DNA of 64,000 nucleotides from Onchidella celtica (Eukaryota; Mollusca; Gastropoda; Systellommatophora; Onchidiidae). The notes under the pieces are model-generated. The model saw only the letters and a program-made list of their open reading frames with translations. It ran no database searches and was not told where the DNA came from. Positions 12,043-23,604 of the stretch are shown here, one piece after another (position 1 is the first letter of the stretch; the number at the start of each line of letters is the position of its first letter). Where the stretch lies: positions 39,283,457-39,347,456 of the forward strand of contig OZ007579.1 in the NCBI GenBank assembly GCA_963931925.1, in the 5' to 3' direction. Made by a program: the position numbers and the translations under genes.

Positions 12043-12961
12043 AAGGTCATCATCATACCTGATGGACGAACTATTATTATACTGTTGTTTAGAAACGAGT
12101 TATCAATGTGTCTGTATATTTTATTTGTAGTCCACGTACTGATTATAGTGTATCACTTTGCATTCTGTTGTTGAGAAATTAGCTGTCATTGATTTGATTT
12201 TATTTGTCGTAGTAAAGAAGAGAGAGAGAGAGAGTAATAACTGGGTTGCCTTTTGGTAGTGCTTGGGCTGTTACAAAAGGCCTCATATCTCACTTACCAT
12301 AAAGTAGAAGAGTCAGGCGACCTGACATGATGATCATGCACTGATAGCTTGTAATCACAGCATAAAAGGTATAGCTGGGAAAACTTGCGTTTTGTAATGA
12401 TAATTAATTAGATAATAAATTTGATGTTTTTTAGAAAAAAATAAGTGCTCTTGTTTGATTCAATCTGATCGAGGTATCCTCTCATTGTTCTGTAAAAGTT
12501 TTATGTTTATGTCATAGAGCACATTTTGAACTTTGTTTGGACATGTCACGTGTTGTTGTGAATTACTTGGTAGCTGAGATATCACACTTCAAAGTTTGCC
12601 AAAAATGGCAAATTTAGCAAAAATCTGAACTGGTGTGCGCTCAGGCGGATCGAGTGAAGACGGTCTACCGGTGTACTGAAACCCGATAGGCCAAGATCCG
12701 CCCACCGCTCCCAAACTAAGTTGGCCCCTGGAGTTGCCGTGTGCTAGATTCATTGAATTCTGAACATTTTAGACTGTTATAAGCACTTGAAGTTGGCGAC
12801 TATCACTTTTTTTAAGACACAAAGTTTTGAGAAAAGTTCGTTTGGGCAATTACTCAATAACTAGGCCTGTACCTTCCGGACCGAACCGCCGTGTTGCAGC
12901 ACATATATGCGTTTCTCTCTTCTAACAAAAAGACCTATATTAATTGAAGAGACTTTCTTGG
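12043..12961. other. No recognised feature
   Basis: AT-rich sequence with a short (GA)n run near 12222-12235. Open frames are short and low in complexity. I see no gene or classified repeat. Confidence 0.5.
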
Positions 12962-13201
12962 TGAGGCATGCTATGATCTTTATACATGTACGGCGTCACT
13001 GCCGTAGATGTGGGGTGAAACAGACCAAGGCCGATGTAGGCCCCAGTCCGGTGGGTTCGCCTCCCTTACATTTTGCTTCACACTAGCATGATGGGCACTG
13101 CTCGCGGCATCCCGCTGGGCGTGGTGTGGACAGTGCCTATTACTGGAGGCGAGCCACCGGTGTGGTGCCTGTTTCACCCCTTAGTGTCTCCATGCCTCCT
13201 C
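12962..13201. repeat. Imperfect 240-bp foldback (inverted repeat)
   Basis: GGGGTGAAACAG at 13012-13023 pairs with CTGTTTCACCCC near 13168-13179. CCGGTGGGTTCGCCTCC (about 13050-13066) pairs with GGAGGCGAGCCACCGG (about 13145-13160). An inner pair GGGCACTG / CAGTGCC and an outer pair GAGGCATG / CATGCCTC extend the stem. The loop is GC-rich. It could be a foldback transposon remnant or a structured noncoding RNA locus; the sequence alone does not decide. Confidence 0.5.
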
Positions 13202-13937
13202 TAAACGTGTATGTGTGGGATGTGTATAGTACACAAGTGATTTCGTAGAGAGTGTGTAGGAGCCCGTGTGTGTGTAATCACATTTCCAGTCTCTGAATAA
13301 AAATTCTTTTCACTAGCATCTTCTACCTTCAAGTAAAATGGTGCCTGTCTGTTAGTCTGTTAGCTGGTTTGTTTGTTTCGTAGTGTAATTGTCGTTTTGA
13401 ACTACTTAACCCAATGTTAATTAAAACTGTTGTTTCGTCCTCTTTTTCCCAGCCACCCGTCGGCTCGAAGTGTGAAATAATTATGTGGCAGACAGTGCCA
13501 AGCCCAGATTGGGCTTATCAGTCGCCTCAGAAGATATCAATAAAAGATGAAGTCATGGTCATCATCGAAAACCCTGGGCGGACATTATGATCACTATCGA
13601 TGTTCCACACTACTGATGATTTGTTATTAGTGTAATTTGGAATCGGCCTGAAGTGTTAATTGTTTTCTTAGACAGAGTTTGTACAGACTGACAGAACAAA
13701 CAGTCACGAAGTTGAAGTCTCAAACTTAAACATTAGGCAAGTACCTGCCAGTTTTGATCGGCGCCACTAGTTGGAGGGTGACGACATGAGAATTAGTTGA
13801 GAGATCGTGCATTAGTCAAACTGGGTAGATACCACAAAAATCCAATTTTGTGGCGTGACCATCAATTCGTCGCCGACCAAAATTGCTTAGTGCGCGCATT
13901 CCTCGGGCAATATGTAGAAGGAGATGGGCAAACCCTG
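13202..13937. other. No recognised feature
   Basis: Mixed-composition sequence without a supported reading frame, TIR or tandem repeat. Confidence 0.5.
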
Positions 13938-14014
13938 TCCCCCCTCCCCCTCCCCCCCCCTCCCCCTTCCCCCCCTCCCCCCTCTCCCCCTCCCCCTCCC
14001 ACCCCCCCCCCCCC
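13938..14014. repeat. C-rich (CCCCCT)-type tract
   Basis: This is an almost pure pyrimidine tract of C5-C10 runs separated by T or TT. The minus strand has many G runs of four or more and could form G-quadruplexes. A proline-rich open frame across it is a by-product of composition. Confidence 0.85.
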
Positions 14015-14082
14015 GAAACCGGCGAGCTGCACTCCAAAGTCTGATGATGCAAATACCACAAGAATAATAGGAAAGATTTCTA

Positions 14083-16254
14083 TAGTTCGTTCCAAAATTC
14101 ATGTCCACAAAAAAACTTTATTTTCTCAAAAAAGACTTTACATTCAAATTTGAGATTTTGCATGCAGTGTTAGAATTTCAATGACGTTATGAATCCCAAA
14201 AATGAAATTTGCAGCTTTTATAGTTTTCTCAAAGCGGTGAATTCCTTTGATCTTTTCGGCTTTTTTTCTTTCAGATAACAGCAGATTGAAGAATATTTAC
14301 TGTAATGACATTTTGACTGCATTATCGCGCTGGTTTGTCAGTGGCGTAGCAAACAGGTGTAACAGGGGGGCCATGAGCCGCCTAGGGTCATAGCCTAATA
14401 GTAACACAACTGTTTATGGGATTGATTCAACAGGTGGAGCGAGGTTGATTTGGCATGTCAATATAAAGTTATGCCGTATGTTTAGATAGTATGTTTGATT
14501 AATTGTCTAGCTCTGAATCCGACGATTCCAGAGGATTGATAATAATATTTTGGTTGGATGAAATTAAGTCCGTCGTTTTGCCAATAATCTTCTTCCGAGC
14601 GTATTGTATGGTCTTCGCATTTGGTGAAAAATTCTCTGTCAATTTCTTTAATAGCTGCGCAGGCAATTTTTTTGACGTCTGACATCTTGAACGTTGTATT
14701 TTCCATAGCGACCTTCCCTTTGACTTGAGCCCACACGAGTTCAATGGGGTTGAGATGTGAATGGTAAGGAGGCAATCGCAGGCTTGTGTGTCCAAATTGA
14801 TGGATAATCTTGTCGACCTCGAATATTATGGGCTTCTTATTTTTTCGCACAAGAGAAAGCAACTCTGAGCTGATGAGTTGAGCTGAAAGGAATATTTTCC
14901 TTCATCAGCCATGCCTTGACATCGTCTTTCTTGCTATTGGATGTTGGAGTTTTATCATCGTCTGACTTGATGTTGTGGTATGATGCGTTGTCCATAACCA
15001 AACATGAAGGTCTGTCCAGTGAAGGAAGAAGAGAATGTTCCAGCCAGTTTTTAAAAATTGTTCCATTCATTTCTGCATGATAGTCTCGATTATCCGTTGA
15101 AATTGAATTATAAACGAGCTCTGAGTTTTGGATGAGCCCCTGATTTCTGCTTCCAGCATGCGCTATTATAATTCTATCACCTTACTGGTAGGAATATATT
15201 CTCCTGTGCTTTCCGTCTTTGGATTGCCATTCCTTGTCATATGTATGGTGAGCATTGACCCATGTTTCGTCCAGGTAGACAATATCAAAGCCATGCGTGC
15301 GCTTTTCCTTTATTTGACGCAGGTACTTTACTCATCGTTTCCACTAGGTGCGCTCTTTCACAAAGTACGTTTCTGCCGGATGAAGATTTCTTGAATGCAA
15401 AGCCCATGCTTCTAACAATCCTCCACAAATGTGTTTTTGAAATTTGAAATCCATTTTTTTTCTGAAGATGAGATCTAAGCTTTCTCAAAGTGACAAATTC
15501 TTTCCTCTGAAACATGCTTTCAATTTCTCGCTTTATCACGTCCTTATCAAAATCATCTATCTTCTCCTTTCTTCCTTTTTTCGACGGGGTGGACGCAATG
15601 TCTGATTCCTGCAACCATCTTTTGAGAGACTTTAGACCAATTCCCAAATCATGTCGAGTCCTATTAAATGGGTCATTGATGTCAACATAAAGACAGCCAG
15701 GTCTTGTTTCTCGTGTGAAATATCGGAACAATTTCAAAGCAATACTTCTGACTGTAGTAAATTTGTACTTCAACGCCCTAATAGTGAAATATAGTGTGAT
15801 TGATAATGAAAAAAACGAGTCTCAAAGGATTGAATAAAAATGCCACTGAAAGATTCAACTGTTGTCTATCAATGGTGCGTCAGCGTGACCTCATAAGTTA
15901 TTGAACGGAAGGCACGTTTTTCTTGGTGCACACAGTCTGAACGTTGGGGATTTCATTGTAATTACGAGTGTTTTGGTTCCCGACATTCATGATTTCCGTT
16001 CATTTGGAGTGAGTCAGCACAAATTGAGAAAATTTAGTAGTGTAAACTATCTAATATTCTACTCAGTGTGTTGCTGTAGTATTTTATATAGCGTTAAGAG
16101 ACCAAATTTCAAACTGCTGGTCTTTTAGGGGTGCAAAAAATATTGTTTAACGTCATGGATATCCTAAACCTGCATACAAATGTTTACTTTAGTCAAACAG
16201 ACAGTTTAAAAGATATAAGACAATTGCCATGGTCATGAATTTTGGAACGAACTA
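14083..16254 (-). mobile_element. IS630/Tc1/mariner-type transposon, DD82E (Sailor-like), defective
   Basis: The termini are perfect 21-bp inverted repeats, TAGTTCGTTCCAAAATTCAT(G) at 14083-14103 and its complement at 16234-16254. A TA dinucleotide flanks each end (14081-14082 and 16255-16256), the target duplication typical of this superfamily. The 2172-bp body carries one transposase gene on the minus strand. The perfect TIRs contrast with the broken gene. The insertion abuts a C-rich tract on its left. Confidence 0.85.
14482..15773 (-). pseudogene. DD82E transposase, several frameshifts
   Basis: The N-terminal part (15773-15285) is helix-turn-helix-like: a basic DNA-binding region with a KSLKRWLQES segment and a second region ending in a TLRKLRSHLQ helix. 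The catalytic part has LDETW (first Asp codon at 15271), MDNASYH (second Asp codon at 14992) and PPYHSHLNPIELVW (Glu codon at 14742). Between the second Asp and the Glu are 250 nt including one frame change; removing one base gives 82 residues, hence DD82E. Frame changes occur near 15285, near 15190 and near 14850, so the gene is dead. The enzyme would cut and paste DNA by binding the TIRs. Assignment to the Sailor group rests on the spacing and the ELVW motif. Confidence 0.8.
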
Positions 16255-16787
16255 TAGTTCGTGTTGACCCAGCTTTACAGCCTCCTGATTCTGGCAATGT
16301 ACCAGATATTGAGGGATAGACAGAGAGAGAGATGGAGGGAAGAAGCAAACTTAAGTAAAACGGGGGATTTCCTGTCGGATATTTGCACTCGGGAACTGAC
16401 ATGAAATGAGTTTGAATGTTATTTACGCAAGATAGTTTTTGGTACAAACACAAAATATACAGAAACAAGAAATTCAGTGAAATTAAATCATGCTTGGAGA
16501 TTAAAGAATCTAAACTAGATCTATACTCTATGCCGGATCGCAGAATTTTAAAGCGAGTCGTTGACAGAAATTTCTGGAGATAATCTGATGAATGAACAGC
16601 ACACATGTTCAGTCAAGCTGTTCACTGACGATAGGACGGGAAGATCCCGCGTTGATAATGCAAATCATCCAATACAAATCCTTTAATTTTATGCTCATAG
16701 GCTGTTTTTTACCCATGTCATTGAAATTTTTAGTTCGGACCCTCCGCCGCTCTCCCTTTCCTTCCCCTTAGTCTGTGCTATCAACAG

Positions 16788-16905
16788 TTAAGCTGGATTT
16801 TCATGTGTGCGGAAACTGAAACGCAACGAAAACGTCAAAAACTTTTCAAGTAGTGAAATGGAATGTTTCATGACGTTTCCATACACATAGAATCACTCTG
16901 TCTAA
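16788..16905 (+). repeat. TTAA-flanked MITE, left part only
   Basis: TTAA at 16788-16791 is followed by GCTGGATTTTCATGTG and GCGGAAACTGAAACG. The same terminus occurs at 45536 and 48204 and, reversed, at 45725. The right terminus is not seen here. TTAA flanks suggest a piggyBac-like target preference. Confidence 0.55.
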
Positions 16906-18634
16906 TTTTGTACTTGGTGGTTAAGGGATTCCACAACCACAACTTAGACGAGAACATCATTTGAGAAGTTTCACCACGACAGTTTTATTACATTATTAAA
17001 AGTCAGAGCTCACGATGTGAGCGTTTCTTGGTCTTACTCGTTCACAGTGTTGACACATACAACACACGATCGAACATACAGAAGTGACGACACAACTCAG
17101 TCTCTTCACTGTTTATCTACAACTTACAGCGTCAAACACTAATACTAAAGCCACTTAATGTTGAACGTTGAAGTTTTCAGTTGTGCAAAAGGTGAAGCCG
17201 GAAAAACAATAACCAAGACTGGAATTTCCTTTTGATGTATTTACGCCTGTACCATCTAATGATGAGTGGAGAATGCTTCATTGGTGGTCTTTAGAATTAT
17301 TTACGTGGGAGATGATGAAAATTACTGTCTTTGCACTGGCGAGCACGTCGATTTTCTCTCGACATTTCCCTCTCTTTTGTGTGTGTTTTGTCAAAATGGT
17401 ATTATTTTGCTTGTTGGGAGTCTGGCCAGTGAAAAGCTTTACCCCTATTTTGTCCATCCCATATTATTTTTTGGGGAAACAAAAACGTGTGAGAAACAGT
17501 TTGTTTTGGTTGAATAAAACCACAATATCCCCCATATATGCTATAGCCCACCCAGGACTGAAAACAGGAGGGAAGTATCTCTATTATTCGTCTACTACGA
17601 GTACGACGTGAGTGTAAGTAGGCGTAAATCAAACATTTTAGTCACACTGAGAAGGCCGCTGTCGAGTTACTAGACTTCAGATCTGAAAGTGTCCCAAAGA
17701 CAGAGGTGGCGCTAATGATGCCATTTTGCCCGAGTGGCTATGTAATGCAAGATGACCAGCGGAAACGGGTTGAATTCTCAAGGCTTTGGGAACGGCCAAT
17801 TTTTACGACTGGGTGAATAATTTAGAAGTGGGATACGTTTTGCGCCTGAAAAATACAATCCATTAGGGGCAGGATTCTCTTTTCTGCGTATTTATTTTCA
17901 CTGTCCGTCGACAAGAGATACGACGCAGGACATTTGATAGGAGTACTTAAGTGAGGGGCGTAATGTTTTCTGTTGGACAGACAGAGCAAATGTCATTACA
18001 AAATAATTTTCGTTAAAATGAAATTCTAAACAGGGATTATGCTTTATCTCATCGGTTTTCTGTTCGAAAACAATTTGCATACAATGCAATGTGATTGCCC
18101 GTTGTGACATTCGATTCGCGGCAGTTTTTGTTGTTCATGCCAACATTTTATGTATCTTTCTATCTAAAGCTTCTCTACGTTTGATTGGTCCATTCGTGAA
18201 TTTTGCATTGCAATATTAGAATTTATCATATATTTGTTCGTTTGTTTGTTTGTCACTTGTTTGTAAACTTTAACTTTTAACTTGTATTTGATTTTGGACA
18301 CAGTAATCAAGAATTACACTTTCATATGAAAAGTATAAAAAAATAGCGCTGAATATAAGATGGAATACTCCCCCACCTCTCCCCTCCCCCAGCATCCCCA
18401 ATCCTTTCCCTGCCCTAGTTCATGCATGGAAAATCTCATTACTTTTAAGTTTCGTTTTCTTTCTACTTTCACGTATTTTATTTTATTCAAGTCTTTGTTC
18501 GGTAATGGTTTTCTGCACTTTGTTCGGTTTGCAACCTAACACTGTCCGGAAAGGCCGTACTTACGGATTACCTATCAAAACAAAACCTCCAACACGAAAT
18601 GACGATTCTTTGACAGTTGGGAAGTAAGTTAAAC
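16906..18634. other. No recognised feature
   Basis: About 1.7 kb of single-copy-looking sequence. Short open frames at 17.3-17.6 kb overlap on both strands and show no domain. Confidence 0.5.
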
Positions 18635-18724
18635 AACATTAACTACAATAACCATAATAACAGCAATTATAACCACAACGGCAATAATAACAATAACAAC
18701 AACAATAATAACAACAACAACAAA
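18635..18724. repeat. (AAC/AAT)n microsatellite
   Basis: An imperfect A- and AC-rich trinucleotide run (AACAACAATAAC type) that reads as poly-Asn in one frame. Confidence 0.85.
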
Positions 18725-18959
18725 AATCGAATGTTATATTTCCCACTCCTGGCGGGTTCAAACAAGATGTCAAGCGCGCCGTCTCGTCGGGCGTCATTAG
18801 GAATGTGAGGGAAGGAGCCTCGCGATTAGTTCTGAGTACACACAATTGACTGCACAAAACATCACAGAAACAGCTAGCCGATTCACGCACAAGCCGATTT
18901 TGATCAAGTGATTGGTTGGATCGTGAGGTCAGGACACTTACTTTCAATGAGATCTCGTG

Positions 18960-19165
18960 CACCTACCAACCAATAGGCTTTCATTGAAACTCAATGTCGT
19001 GACGTCGCTACCAACCAGTCGGATCTCATACACACTCAATGTGGTGATGTCATCTGCCAACCAATCAGGTCTCTTTGAAACTTAATGTGGTGACGTCACC
19101 TACCAACCAACCGGATCTCATTGAAACTTAAAGTCGTTACGTCACCTATCCAACTCGTCGACAGA
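18960..19165. repeat. 46-bp minisatellite with a TGACGTCA-like core
   Basis: About four diverged units share CCAACCA (18966, 19011, 19057, 19103; a variant at 19150), spaced 45-47 bp. Each unit has TCTCATTGAAACT-like sequence, then GTGACGTCAC or a one-base variant. The core resembles the CRE/ATF palindrome. A solitary related unit lies near 44545-44580 and related sequence near 42345-42430, so the unit is dispersed as well as tandem. Confidence 0.7.
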
Positions 19166-19783
19166 GAAAACTCAGCTAATGCGGACTGAGGCTTCTGTGC
19201 CATGAACTTCCTTGCCAACATTTGAAGGAATAATAAAAAAAGACAAAAACGGTACGGAATCCCCAATGTATGAAACTGATCTTTTTGTACATGTTTCCAC
19301 CGGATCTGTTGAGCACGAACAATTAAATGAGTTTTCAATGTTCTCGGTAGAACAATAACCAGCCATGGGTTTATAAATCATTCAGTAGATCAAATGTGTT
19401 ACAAAATGAAGAACCTCATCCGGAAATTACAATTGCATTTATGCGGGAAGCTAATTGGATTTACGCCAAGTAAAGGAAGGCGGTTTTTTTTTTTTTTTTT
19501 TGTAAAGCCACTGGCTGATTTACACAACTTTCCGATACAGAGAATTTTGAGTAAACTTCACGTGCCGCTCAGTAAAGCAGATCCAATTTCACAGCGGCTG
19601 CCTCTGTAACAACATAGGCGTAGACTGTAATTGTCCACGCTCTACAGTGGAGTGAATCATCTAGAGGATCACTTGTGAAAATACTTGTAGCCAGTGTCGC
19701 ATAAAATTTGCTTGTTTTACACCCCCACAGTTTTGCCAGACACGCACTGCTTTGTTATTGGAAATAAAAAATAGAAGGCTATT
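19166..19783. other. No recognised feature except a poly-T run
   Basis: T17 lies at about 19485-19501. Nothing else is supported. Confidence 0.45.
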
Positions 19784-19953
19784 CAGGGCCGTCTGAATAT
19801 CGCTGTGGGTCCCTAGGCAAAGCAATAGTCTGCGGTGGGATTTTCTTCTCCTGCTTCAAAAACCAATGTAAATGTTGCATGCTTGGGGTCCCCTTAAACC
19901 CTTTGGGTCCCTAGACTACTGCCTAGTATGCCCCTGCGTTAAGACGGCACTCG
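19784..19953. repeat. Short MITE with GGGCCGTCT termini
   Basis: The left end CAGGGCCGTCTGAA pairs with the right end TTAAGACGGCACTC. The interior contains GGGTCCCTAGGCAA and a second GGGTCCCTAG. A fragment of the same interior occurs at about 27045-27125. No clear target duplication is visible. Confidence 0.55.
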
Positions 19954-20539
19954 ACATTATGTGATATAATAAAACGCGAGGGCTATGAAAAACGGGGGAG
20001 GGACTCGACATTGTCTGGTGAAACTGCAATATATTCCCTTTTTGTTATATTCTGACTGCTAATGAAGATCTGCCCAAAAAACTGTGCAGGCTGTGGATGT
20101 TTCAGTTTGGAAGTTACACGATCTAATATTGTATTTGCAAAATTTGGTTACTGTAGGTGGCCTAAGACAAAAGTCCTTTGCGTTCAAAGGTCGAGAATTT
20201 GTGAAATATACATAATTATTACAATCGTAAAGTACGTTCTCAATTATGATAATGAACTAAAAACAAAAACTGGTTTTATTTCCTTTCTTCCAGCAAATTA
20301 AGTTGTTGAAAGATATAAAAATCATGTTTCAGAGACAAACAGTCATGTAAAGCGCCTCTTTGAGTTTGAGAAAATTAAAACCATATCAAAGAAATCAACC
20401 ATTTTTATAGCTTAAAGAACAAACACAGGGGAAGAGGTGATAGCAAGCCATGAAATGCATGAAAGGTTGTATCTTGCCAAGGCTTGCATGAGAAATAGCA
20501 ACCCTTGTGTTTTATTGTAGGCTGTCGTTATAAGGGTGT
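19954..20539. other. No recognised feature
   Basis: A 79-codon open frame at 20062-20301 shows no domain and atypical composition; I do not call it a gene. Confidence 0.4.
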
Positions 20540-20830
20540 GCGCACCCCAAGAGTTTAGAGCTAGGGTCGCGTGCGTATACGAAACTTATCCCTAACCCCG
20601 GCCTTATCTTCAACCCTAAATCTTATCCGGTCCCTAACCCTGTCCCCTACCCATTCAACCAAAAACAGGAGGAAAACAAAAAACGAAAATCCGAAAGAAT
20701 AATCAATTAAGATTGTTGTTAGGGGTATTTCGGGGGAGCTCTCTAGCTCTAGGGTCACAAAAGGCATCGAAATACGTACCTCTAGGGGGAAAAAAAAAGG
20801 GAGTACGTACGTACTTCTAACAAGATTCTT
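20540..20830. repeat. Dispersed repeat, opposite copy at 43290-43550
   Basis: Both copies contain interrupted CCCTAACC-like words, a GGGAGCTCTC block, a GTTGTTAGG(G/A)GTATTTCGGG-like block and a TACGTACGTACTT terminus, in opposite orientations. This is a mobile or duplicated repeat, not telomeric sequence. Confidence 0.6.
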
Positions 20831-21019
20831 TATTGTATTGTTTCTGTTGTATTTCTCATGTGATGGTTTGCAATATAGAACATTTTCTTTCTTTGCCAAA
20901 GTTTGACCTTGTTTCAATCCTTGTTGGGATCCCATAGATTATTTGAGGTCCTTGGTCTCTACACTTGGCATTTGCACCTTTTTAAAAAAAAATGTCTTGA
21001 CCTTCTTTTTGTTGTCATG

Positions 21020-21310
21020 GTTTTGTGTTTGTATTTTGTAAATTTGTTTGGTCCCATTTTTGGGGTGGGGTGGTAGGGAGCTCTTCTCGACTTCCAACAG
21101 CCAAGGTATCTTTAACGTGAGCAGCGTGCACAATGGCCTTCCGATTTTTCTGGTCCTTATCCGAGAAGACTAGGTCCTCGATCCTACCTACCAAAGGATA
21201 AGGGACAGGAAATTCCCTCAAAATTCCAACATGCCTGCGCCACCGGTAATCGAACACGGTGCCTTTCGGCATGAGAGGCGAGCAACTTCCTTCTTGACCA
21301 ATGTGCCCCA
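21020..21310 (-). repeat. tRNA-derived SINE
   Basis: On the minus strand a tRNA-like head with a box-B-like GTGTTCGATTACC (complement of about 21245-21257) is followed by the central block GGTAGGATCGAG, CTTCTCGGATAAGGAC and GCTCACGTTAAAGATACCTT. A different tail replaces the usual one. Related copies lie at 27590, 29815 and 36567. Such elements are transcribed by RNA polymerase III and moved by LINE enzymes. Confidence 0.75.
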
Positions 21311-21934
21311 CAGATTTTCCATGTATACGTGTGTATTTTTTATAGTACTCTTCACACCAAATCCATTAGAATATATACTTAAATGAACACCTTTTGATCA
21401 AATAATGCTGGTTTTAACCGACCTGTAGACCCTTGACAGACACTGACATGAAATGTAAATGATGATCAATTGCCTTAACAGCAGAGCAATAAATGATTTT
21501 ACGACATACAAAATGGTTTTACGACGTACTCCAAATGCCAGGAACAATGCCACGCATTTTGTATGCTTGTGATAACCGAACTGATCTAGTTCAAAGGCAA
21601 TTCTACAAAGTATCAGGGCGCCTGAAGGTAATGAATAACTTATGTATTGCACTTGGGTTTATAAAGGTCGTTATTGAAGAACAATCTATGCCGATTCGCT
21701 TGCTATTACTGTGATTAACTCTTGGTACGAGAGTGACATTGAATTATGCAGGATGTACGACGTTCCTGAGTGCTTGAGGTTAAACGTGTCAATGTAGTTT
21801 CTGTACTGGGTGGCTGATGCATCTGATATCTGTAAAGTTATGATGTAATTCGTGTGGAAACTAAAGTGCGTAAAAATAATATTAAATTATGTGAAAGCTA
21901 GAGATTGCGTAAGACTGGCAGGTATTTATTTAAT

Positions 21935-22015
21935 GAGTGATTATTTGTATTTGTATTTGTAAACTTCTTTGATCCCATTTGGGAAATTTGCCTTTGTGAC
22001 ATTGCACCCCAGTTA
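21935..22015 (-). repeat. SINE tail fragment
   Basis: The plus strand reads TATTTGTATTTGTAAACTTC then CCCATTTGGGAAATTTGCC and CCAGTTACAATTGG. It matches the tails of the copies at 36567 and 37545 and has no tRNA head. Confidence 0.55.
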
Positions 22016-22017
22016 CA

Positions 22018-22090
22018 ATTGGTTGATTGATTGATTGACTGACTGATTGATTGATCTATCAAAAGATTGATTGATAGATTGATTGATTTT
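22018..22090. repeat. (TTGA)n microsatellite
   Basis: Imperfect TTGATTGATTGACTGA repeats, next to the SINE tail. Confidence 0.8.
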
Positions 22091-23130
22091 CTAAAGATGA
22101 CAGAATGAAAGAGGCCAAGTTGTGCGGTACAACAGAGACGGTAGGGAATGTAGTGGGTCTGAGGTTCGATTTTAAAATTCAGATGTAATAGCATATTTGC
22201 GGTATATCTAGATCTGGACGTTCAGTAGGTCCTCAGATGATGGAAAGATGAAGTTAACTCTATACCAAACCCTTACATAACTAAATCGTCTAAATTTTCA
22301 ACACTGCCACCAGAGCCAATGACAACAGCCATCCAGTCAATGAATACTTTGTTAGGGTTTTTCCGATCATTGCCAGCACCAACTACCAAATTTAATGAGA
22401 AGTAAAAGACGCTCGCAGCTCAAAAACCTTCTGCGAGAGTATAATAGTATCCATATGGCACTGAAAAGATCTAATGTTCTGGAATCAAACAATAATCTGC
22501 CGCACTGTCAACGGTCATGGTTAAATTGTCTTCTGTCATTGGCGCTACAAGGTCCTTCTCAAGTAATTATGACAAAGTTGTGTAACTAAAGTTTTCAGTC
22601 TCTGGATAATGTAAAATTCCATCTTCATCTTCATAAAAACTGTTCTCTTTTTCATAAATTCAACGTCATCTTTCCGTCCATGTTTCAACTGAATGTGCAG
22701 ATTTCTTGAAATCCGAAGAGAGCACCATACCTCCAGATCCATGGCAGAATAATCATTGTTTTTCCAACGTGAACCTTCAGCGCGTCTTGTCCTTCCTGAG
22801 AGGGGCTAAGATCTACAACTTGGTTTAAAAACTTTTTAATATATTAAAATTCTTTTCAGATCTACATGAGAATTTAATCAATGTGATAAAGTTAATATGG
22901 AACCATCTAATTCTATGTGTAAAATTTAAATTGAAGGAATTCCGAACATCAAACTGAGTAAAGTAGACCGTGAAAGGCGCAAAGGGGCCGTCATCCTGCA
23001 CACGCATCGCAAAACCCAGACTCAAACTTAAACTCAAACTCCCCGATACAGCCTGGGATGTCACCCGTTATGGAAATGACAAAAATAGGACTGTTGGTGG
23101 AGGACCGTACCATTTTACATTGTGATCTAT
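22091..23130. other. No recognised feature
   Basis: About 1 kb without a supported gene or classified repeat. Confidence 0.45.
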
Positions 23131-23549
23131 AGGTAGAATGCGCATATCCGCCATCTTTGAAGTAAAGGCCCACGCGTCACCATGGCGATTGTGGCATTGA
23201 TTTTGATTCGTTATCGGATTTGCACTAGGAGGACTTGAGTCGTCTCGAACCAATCGGAGGCGAGCTAAAAGTGGTTTGCTACAATAAACAACTACACGTG
23301 TGTACATGCACATGGGAGAGGTTCGGTCAATTCTTTTACTTCCTTTCCCAACACGGATGGTAGGGAATCTGACCAGCTTGGATCCATCACTTCCACCCCT
23401 GACATAACGGTCAACTGCAATGCAACTAGCAGGAATTTTAACGGCTTAGACATATCTCAAGTTACACTCATCAGCTGATCCACCGGCCATCTTGTGTGTC
23501 GGAAGAACAAAACAAAAACACTCTGTGTGACATCATCCGCATTCTACCT
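23131..23549 (-). mobile_element. Non-autonomous THAP-carrying element (ISL2EU-like family)
   Basis: The TIRs are AGGTAGAATGCGCAT at the left and its near complement ATCCGCATTCTACCT at the right. AT flanks both ends (23129-23130 and 23550-23551). On the minus strand lies a remnant of a THAP-type zinc-finger exon (about 23445-23340: GTTGCATTGCAGTTGAC, then CAGATTCCCTACCATCCGTG). After KEVKELTE the sequence jumps to the subterminal region, the same junction as in the copy at 29.2 kb. At 419 bp it is an internal-deletion derivative. Confidence 0.72.
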
Positions 23550-23604
23550 ATAGGTAAACTGTGAACAGAATTCAGTATTCTCTCTACTGGGCTTTGTAAT
23601 GACA

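Noticed and set aside
13797-14153. A proline-rich open frame
   Set aside because: Caused by the C-rich tract; opposite-strand Gly-rich frames are equally open.
20580-20660. Interstitial telomeric repeat (CCCTAA words)
   Set aside because: The words are irregularly spaced, and the same diverged block recurs at 43400-43470 within a dispersed repeat.
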